Positions 60,316-64,000 of a DNA stretch of 64,000 bases are shown here, piece after piece (positions within the stretch are counted from its first letter, which is position 1; every line of letters begins with the position of its first letter). The translations under genes and the position numbers were made by a program. The notes below the pieces were generated by a model. That model was not told the DNA's origin and did no database searches. It worked only from the letters and a program-made list of their open reading frames with translations. The stretch is from Pseudomonas sp. MYb327 (GTDB taxonomy: Bacteria > Pseudomonadota > Gammaproteobacteria > Pseudomonadales > Pseudomonadaceae), in assembly GCF_040438925.1 (NCBI RefSeq), contig NZ_CP159258.1, positions 4,168,001 through 4,232,000 on the forward strand, read 5' to 3'.

Positions 60316-61065
60316 ATGAATACACTGTTTTCCTGCGTTGGATGTGGCAAATGCTGCAATGATCACCACGTGCCCTTGACCTTGCCCGAAGCCCGGATGT
60401 GGGCGGCCGATGGCGGTCAGGTCATCGTGCTGGTGGAAGGTTTCCTGGGCAACGGGCTAGGCCTGGCGGCGCAACAACGCGAACATGCGCAACGCCGTTC
60501 GGCGCGGATACGTAGCGCTGATGCAGACGCCTACATCGCTATCACCTTTGCGGCTTATAACGTGGGGGCTTGCCGGAATCTTGACGAAAATAATCTCTGC
60601 CGCATCTATGAACGCCGACCACTGGTGTGCCGCATCTACCCGATGGAAATCAATCCGCACATCCCCCTCAACCCGACCATCAAGGAATGCCCGCCCGAGT
60701 CGTGGGAAAAAGGACCGGAGCTGATTGTCGGCGGTGAGTTGGTGGACCAGGAACTGACGCAACTGATCCAGCGCTCCCGCCAGGCGGATCGCGACGATAT
60801 TCAGGCGAAGGTGGCGATTTGCACGTCGTTGGGGATTCGGACGACGGCGCTGAAGGGCGACGGGTTCACGGCGTACTTGCCGGATATGTCGGAGTTCATC
60901 TCGATCATCGACGAACAAGCGGCACACCCATTGCCGACGCAGGATTGCGAATGGCTGTTCCATGTGTCGGGTGACGATGTCGCTGGGCAGGTACTGGCGG
61001 CCGGCGCGCAAGTGGCGACGGATGTGCCGGTGAACTATTCGTTTATTTCGTTGCGGGCGGTTTGA
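60316..61065 (+). CDS. YkgJ-family cysteine-cluster protein
   Basis: A 249-residue cytoplasmic protein. The N-terminal cysteine cluster CVGCGKCCNDHHVPLTLPEA (CxxCxxCC) and the later CRNLDENNLCRIYERRPLVCRIYP give the metal-binding pattern of YkgJ/UPF0153 proteins, thought to bind Zn or Fe-S. The C-terminal half has no recognisable motif. The start at 60316 begins directly before the cysteines, the family norm; the open frame before it is not conserved-looking. Function unknown. Confidence 0.8.
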   Translation: MNTLFSCVGCGKCCNDHHVPLTLPEARMWAADGGQVIVLVEGFLGNGLGLAAQQREHAQRRSARIRSADADAYIAITFAAYNVGACRNLDENNLCRIYERRPLVCRIYPMEINPHIPLNPTIKECPPESWEKGPELIVGGELVDQELTQLIQRSRQADRDDIQAKVAICTSLGIRTTALKGDGFTAYLPDMSEFISIIDEQAAHPLPTQDCEWLFHVSGDDVAGQVLAAGAQVATDVPVNYSFISLRAV

Positions 61066-61091
61066 TTCAAAACATGCAGTGTTTTTAATGG

Positions 61092-61190
61092 CCTCATCGC
61101 TAGCAAGCTCCCACAGGAGACTTTCAGTGAACACGGAATTTTTGTACCTCCGCAATCCACTGTGTGGAAGCTAGCCTGCCAGCGATGGCA
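61092..61190. repeat. REP pair in the gap after the YkgJ gene
   Basis: TCATCGCTAGCAAGCTCCCACAGG (from about 61094) and GTGGAAGCTAGCCTGCCAGCGATGG (to about 61188) are two degenerate REP arms in opposite orientation, separated by about 45 bases. Confidence 0.65.
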
Positions 61191-61218
61191 ATACACCTGC
61201 CAATCAGGATCTTGAACC

Positions 61219-61464
61219 TTAACGCTTACCCATCGAACGCCGAGTCCCCGGAGGCGCCATGCCCGGGGTCTTGGTGTGGCCGTTCTTGGCGCCGTTCTTG
61301 TACCACGGCTGGTTGCCGTTTTTGGCGCTGGCCAGTTCACCCGGTTTGAACGGGAACTTGAATGCCGGGATCTCGGCTTTGGTTTCGCTGTCGATGCTGT
61401 CTGGCAGCTCTGCCGGCTCGTCGCTCAAGGTGTCGGCGACCGGCGGTTGTTTCGGGGAAGTCAT
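61219..61464 (-). CDS. Small conserved hypothetical protein
   Basis: An 81-residue, proline- and lysine-rich protein, probably disordered at both ends (MTSPKQPPVADTLSDEPAELPDSID; GTRRSMGKR). A middle segment KAEIPAFKFPFKPGELASAKNGNQPWYKNGAKNGHTK looks conserved in pseudomonads from memory. AGGAG-type spacing before the ATG is weak (GGAGCTTTC). No signal peptide or known domain. The basic tail suggests nucleic-acid or ribosome contact, which is only speculation. Confidence 0.65.
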   Translation of the reverse strand: MTSPKQPPVADTLSDEPAELPDSIDSETKAEIPAFKFPFKPGELASAKNGNQPWYKNGAKNGHTKTPGMAPPGTRRSMGKR

Positions 61465-61661
61465 GAAAGCTCCGGGTGCTGCGCAAAATGTCGGGCCCGG
61501 TCAGCGAGCCACGAAAGGCGGCAGTATAGCGGAACGGCAGCTGGAACCTTCAAGCTGAACGCTGCAAGTTAAGAGCAGTGAGGTAGCTTTTGGGGCTTGC
61601 GGCTGGGCGGCTGAAACTTGTAGCTTGCTAAGCATTCCACCGCCCGACGAGCCCTGCCCCC

Positions 61662-62636
61662 ATGAAAAAGACCGTCCTCGCCTTCAGCCGCGTCACGCCT
61701 GAAATGGTCGAACGCCTGCAACAAGACTTCGATGTCATCGTGCCGAATCCGAAAAACGGCGACATCAGCGCCCAGTTCAACGAAGCCCTGCCCCACGCCC
61801 ACGGCTTGATCGGCGTCGGCCGCAAACTCGGTCGTGCGCAACTGGAGAACGCAACCAAGCTGGAAGTGGTGTCGAGCGTTTCGGTGGGCTATGACAACTA
61901 CGACGTCACGTACCTCAGCGAACGCGGCATCATGCTGACCAACACGCCGGATGTACTCACCGAAAGCACCGCCGACCTGGCCTTCGCCTTATTGATGAGC
62001 AGCGCCCGACGAGTGGCCGAGCTCGACGCCTGGACCAAGGCGGGTCAATGGCAAGCGACGGTCGGTGCGCCGTTGTTCGGTAGCGATGTCCACGGCAAGA
62101 CCCTGGGCATCGTCGGCATGGGCAACATCGGCGCGGCCATCGCCCGCCGTGGTCGCTTGGGGTTCAACATGCCGATCATCTACAGCGGCAACAGTCGCAA
62201 GACGGCGCTGGAACAGGAACTCGGTGCCCAATTCCGCAGCCTGGATCAACTGTTGGCCGAAGCCGACTTCGTCTGCCTGGTGGTGCCACTCAGCGAGAAG
62301 ACCAAACACCTGATCAGCCATCGTGAACTGGCGTTAATGAAGCCGAGCGCGATTCTGGTGAATATTGCCCGCGGCCCGGTGGTGGACGAACAGGCGTTGA
62401 TCGAAGCACTGCAAAACAACCGTATTCGTGGCGCCGGACTGGATGTCTACGAAAAGGAACCGTTGGCCGAGTCACCGCTGTTCCAACTGAAAAACGCCGT
62501 GACCTTGCCACACATCGGTTCGGCCACCCACGAAACTCGCGACGCAATGGCCAACCGTGCCCTCGCCAATTTGCGCAGCGCCTTGTTGGGCGAACGACCG
62601 CAGGACTTGGTCAACCCGCAAGTCTGGAAAGATTAA
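61662..62636 (+). CDS. D-2-hydroxyacid dehydrogenase (GhrB/2-ketogluconate reductase-like)
   Basis: A 324-residue NAD(P)-linked reductase. The Rossmann motif is TLGIVGMGNIGAAIARRGRLGF; catalytic residues are Arg in VNIARGPVVDEQAL, Glu in GLDVYEKEPL and His in LPHIGSATHETR. SVGYDNYDVTYLSERGIMLTNTPDVLTESTADLAFALL is typical of the GhrB/TkrA subgroup, which reduces hydroxypyruvate, glyoxylate or 2-ketogluconate. Next-gene context gives no clue to the substrate. Monocistronic; a hairpin follows the stop. Confidence 0.87.
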   Translation: MKKTVLAFSRVTPEMVERLQQDFDVIVPNPKNGDISAQFNEALPHAHGLIGVGRKLGRAQLENATKLEVVSSVSVGYDNYDVTYLSERGIMLTNTPDVLTESTADLAFALLMSSARRVAELDAWTKAGQWQATVGAPLFGSDVHGKTLGIVGMGNIGAAIARRGRLGFNMPIIYSGNSRKTALEQELGAQFRSLDQLLAEADFVCLVVPLSEKTKHLISHRELALMKPSAILVNIARGPVVDEQALIEALQNNRIRGAGLDVYEKEPLAESPLFQLKNAVTLPHIGSATHETRDAMANRALANLRSALLGERPQDLVNPQVWKD

Positions 62637-62641
62637 AAAAC

Positions 62642-62670
62642 ACGGGCAGGCGTTTTATACGCTTGCCCGT
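62642..62670. terminator. Hairpin after the hydroxyacid dehydrogenase gene
   Basis: ACGGGCAGGCGT pairs with ACGCTTGCCCGT, a 12-base stem with one G-T wobble and a short T/A loop. A-rich DNA precedes it; the T-run after it is short. Confidence 0.6.
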
Positions 62671-62812
62671 TAATCCTGAAGCGATTAAATAATCCTTATT
62701 AAAACTTCCTCCGCACATACCTTGCAATTCAGTTCACCACCAAACAAACAACCCGCGCTATAAACTCTCCAAACTAATCACCTGGATGTGAAACCGTTAA
62801 GGAGAACAACAA

Positions 62813-63322
62813 TTGAATCAACTTACCACCAGTCAGGTCATCAAAATAAGCAAAGCCAGCATAATGCTGTTCATAAGCTTTTTTGGTCTACTGATGATGT
62901 ATAGCAACATTACCGACTATGCTACAAACTATGAGTACCTTGCCCATATCCTGAGCATGGACACTACACGAGACGATCACAAATACGCCCACCGAGCAAT
63001 AACGTCGCCGATGATTCACCATCGAATCTACTGGTTCATCATTACACTTGAAGTCATGTTTACTGTTTTTTGCATGGTGGGAACCTTCCAGTTATTCAAA
63101 AACATCAACACCACCACAAAGGAATTCCATGAGGCTAAAAAATACGCACTTATCGGATTATTGATCGCGCTTTTTCTTTATTATGTTTGCTTTCAGATTA
63201 TTGGCGTCGAATGGTTCAACATGGACGAGTCAGTGCAGTGGAGTTACAAAGACTGGGCCCGGCACATCATCGATTTCATGTTGCCAGCACTTATATATGT
63301 GGCGATCAGGATCGAACACTGA
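62813..63322 (+). CDS. DUF2165-type small membrane protein
   Basis: A 169-residue integral membrane protein with four predicted TM helices (IMLFISFFGLLMMYSNI, HHRIYWFIITLEVMFTVFCMVGTFQLF, YALIGLLIALFLYYVCFQIIGVEWF, FMLPALIYVAIRI). The pattern, with a TDYATNYEYLAHILSMD loop after the first helix and HHRIYW before the second, fits DUF2165. TTG is the start; AAGGAG lies six to eight bases upstream. The gene and its flanks are markedly AT-richer than the neighbours, so it may be acquired. Function unknown. Confidence 0.75.
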   Translation: MNQLTTSQVIKISKASIMLFISFFGLLMMYSNITDYATNYEYLAHILSMDTTRDDHKYAHRAITSPMIHHRIYWFIITLEVMFTVFCMVGTFQLFKNINTTTKEFHEAKKYALIGLLIALFLYYVCFQIIGVEWFNMDESVQWSYKDWARHIIDFMLPALIYVAIRIEH

Positions 63323-63351
63323 AGGCGAACGCATTCGACCCTGACGCGGCT

Positions 63352-64000
63352 TCAAGCAAGCTTGCCATTCCCCGCGACTATCGGTGCCTTGGGCTTACGA
63401 AACACCAACACGTTCCCCATCATCACCAGTACCAAACCCAGCAGCGCCGGAGCGGTCCATTGGTAACCCTCGGCAAACGCTGACACATTGAGCGCCACCA
63501 CCGGGAACAACACGGTGCAGTAGGCGGCGCGCTCCGGCCCCATGCGCCCGACCAGCGTCAGGTAGGCGGTGAAACCGATCACTGAACCCGGGATAACCAG
63601 ATACAGCAGCGACCCCATGTAGCGGACATTCCATTCCATGTCGAACGGAATCCCTTTGACCAGGCACCAGGTCGACAGCATCGCCGCACCATAGGCCATG
63701 CCCCAGGCGTTGGTTGTCAGCGGCTTGAGCCCGGCTTTCTGTTGCAGGCTCGACAGCATGTTACCCGCCGAGAAACACAGGGTGCCGAGCAACGCCAGGC
63801 CCAAGCCGAGCAAGGTTTCCGGGCTGGCGGTGTGGCCCGCCAGTTCGGGCCAGAACAGCAGCCCCAGCCCCAGCAGTCCCAGTGCGCCGCCCATCAGCAC
63901 ATTGCGGGCGATTTTCTGACCGAAGAACACCCGCGCATTGAGCGCGTTCCACAGGGTTGCGGTGGAGAACACCACGGCCACCAGACCACTGGGAATCCAC
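63352..64000 (-). CDS. EamA/DMT-family transporter (5' part outside window)
   Basis: The frame runs to the window edge, so the N-terminal part is missing; 215 residues are visible. Six or so hydrophobic helices (MGGALGLLGLGLLFWP, LLGLGLALLGTLCFSAGNMLSSL, YMGSLLYLVIPGSVIGFTAYLTLVGRMGPERAAYCTVLFPVVALNV, ALLGLVLVMMGNVLVF) are the second half of an EamA repeat protein. PERAAYCTVLFPVVAL is the well-conserved late-helix motif of DMT exporters. Probably exports an amino acid or metabolite; the substrate cannot be told. Confidence 0.85.
   Translation of the reverse strand, partial: WIPSGLVAVVFSTATLWNALNARVFFGQKIARNVLMGGALGLLGLGLLFWPELAGHTASPETLLGLGLALLGTLCFSAGNMLSSLQQKAGLKPLTTNAWGMAYGAAMLSTWCLVKGIPFDMEWNVRYMGSLLYLVIPGSVIGFTAYLTLVGRMGPERAAYCTVLFPVVALNVSAFAEGYQWTAPALLGLVLVMMGNVLVFRKPKAPIVAGNGKLA

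Overview
The window is about 60% G+C chromosomal DNA from a Pseudomonas, most likely of the P. fluorescens group. The evidence is the cyoABCDE oxidase operon, a flavohaemoprotein paired with a NorR-type (FhpR) activator, an Fds-type formate dehydrogenase operon, DUF3077, DUF1302 and DUF1329 proteins, and many Pseudomonas REP/REPIN palindromes (core ...GGAGC..GCTCC... beside CCCACAGG or CCTACAG). I saw no tRNA, rRNA, CRISPR array or intact insertion sequence.

Layout. 1-1450: an AT-rich, foreign-looking end of a defence locus. It holds the C-terminal part of a reverse transcriptase with a YVDD active site and a long helical tail, followed by a hairpin-rich non-coding stretch carrying (AC)4. This resembles DRT3-type antiphage systems and is the most interesting item here. 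1455-2261: a second structured RNA (C4-antisense-like), a 34-residue leader peptide and a translationally coupled DUF3077 gene. 2468-4565: small genes (unknown protein, bPH_1 domain protein, Tsx/OmpK-like channel) among REP elements. 4693-5174: two nested inverted-repeat structures. 5235-11494: an operon of an NMT1-type ABC importer, a VanA-like Rieske oxygenase, an amidohydrolase and a VanB-like reductase, probably for uptake and breakdown of a nitrogen heterocycle. 11835-16952: fdsGBAD formate dehydrogenase.

17580-28215 (minus): a six-gene lipid-like cluster (DUF1302 porin-like protein, DUF1329 protein, YCF48-like propeller, RND/MMPL transporter, acyl-CoA dehydrogenase, acyl-CoA ligase), with a serine hydrolase and an AraC-type regulator at its upstream end. 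30681-37083 (minus): a catabolic cluster (quinone oxidoreductase, TauD-like dioxygenase, BKACE, MFS, DsbA-like, Rieske ferredoxin, YeiH exporter) that could handle a sulfonated compound. 37224-43629: PhoD-like phosphatase, small P-loop kinase, aminotransferase with a divergent LysR regulator, and a PAS-GGDEF protein. 43657-47304: exported MsrA and MsrB next to a divergent two-component system. 47434-48715: an unknown protein and a RidA-family protein. 48897-53737: cyoABCDE. 54565-58254: dsbB, fhp and fhpR, with three GT-N7-AC activator sites. 58429-64000: cheV, an acetyltransferase, small exported proteins, a 2-hydroxyacid dehydrogenase, an AT-rich DUF2165 gene and a truncated EamA transporter.

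All identifications come from reading the translations and motifs; no database search was run. Starts were moved downstream of the longest open frame where a good Shine-Dalgarno or signal peptide decided it.
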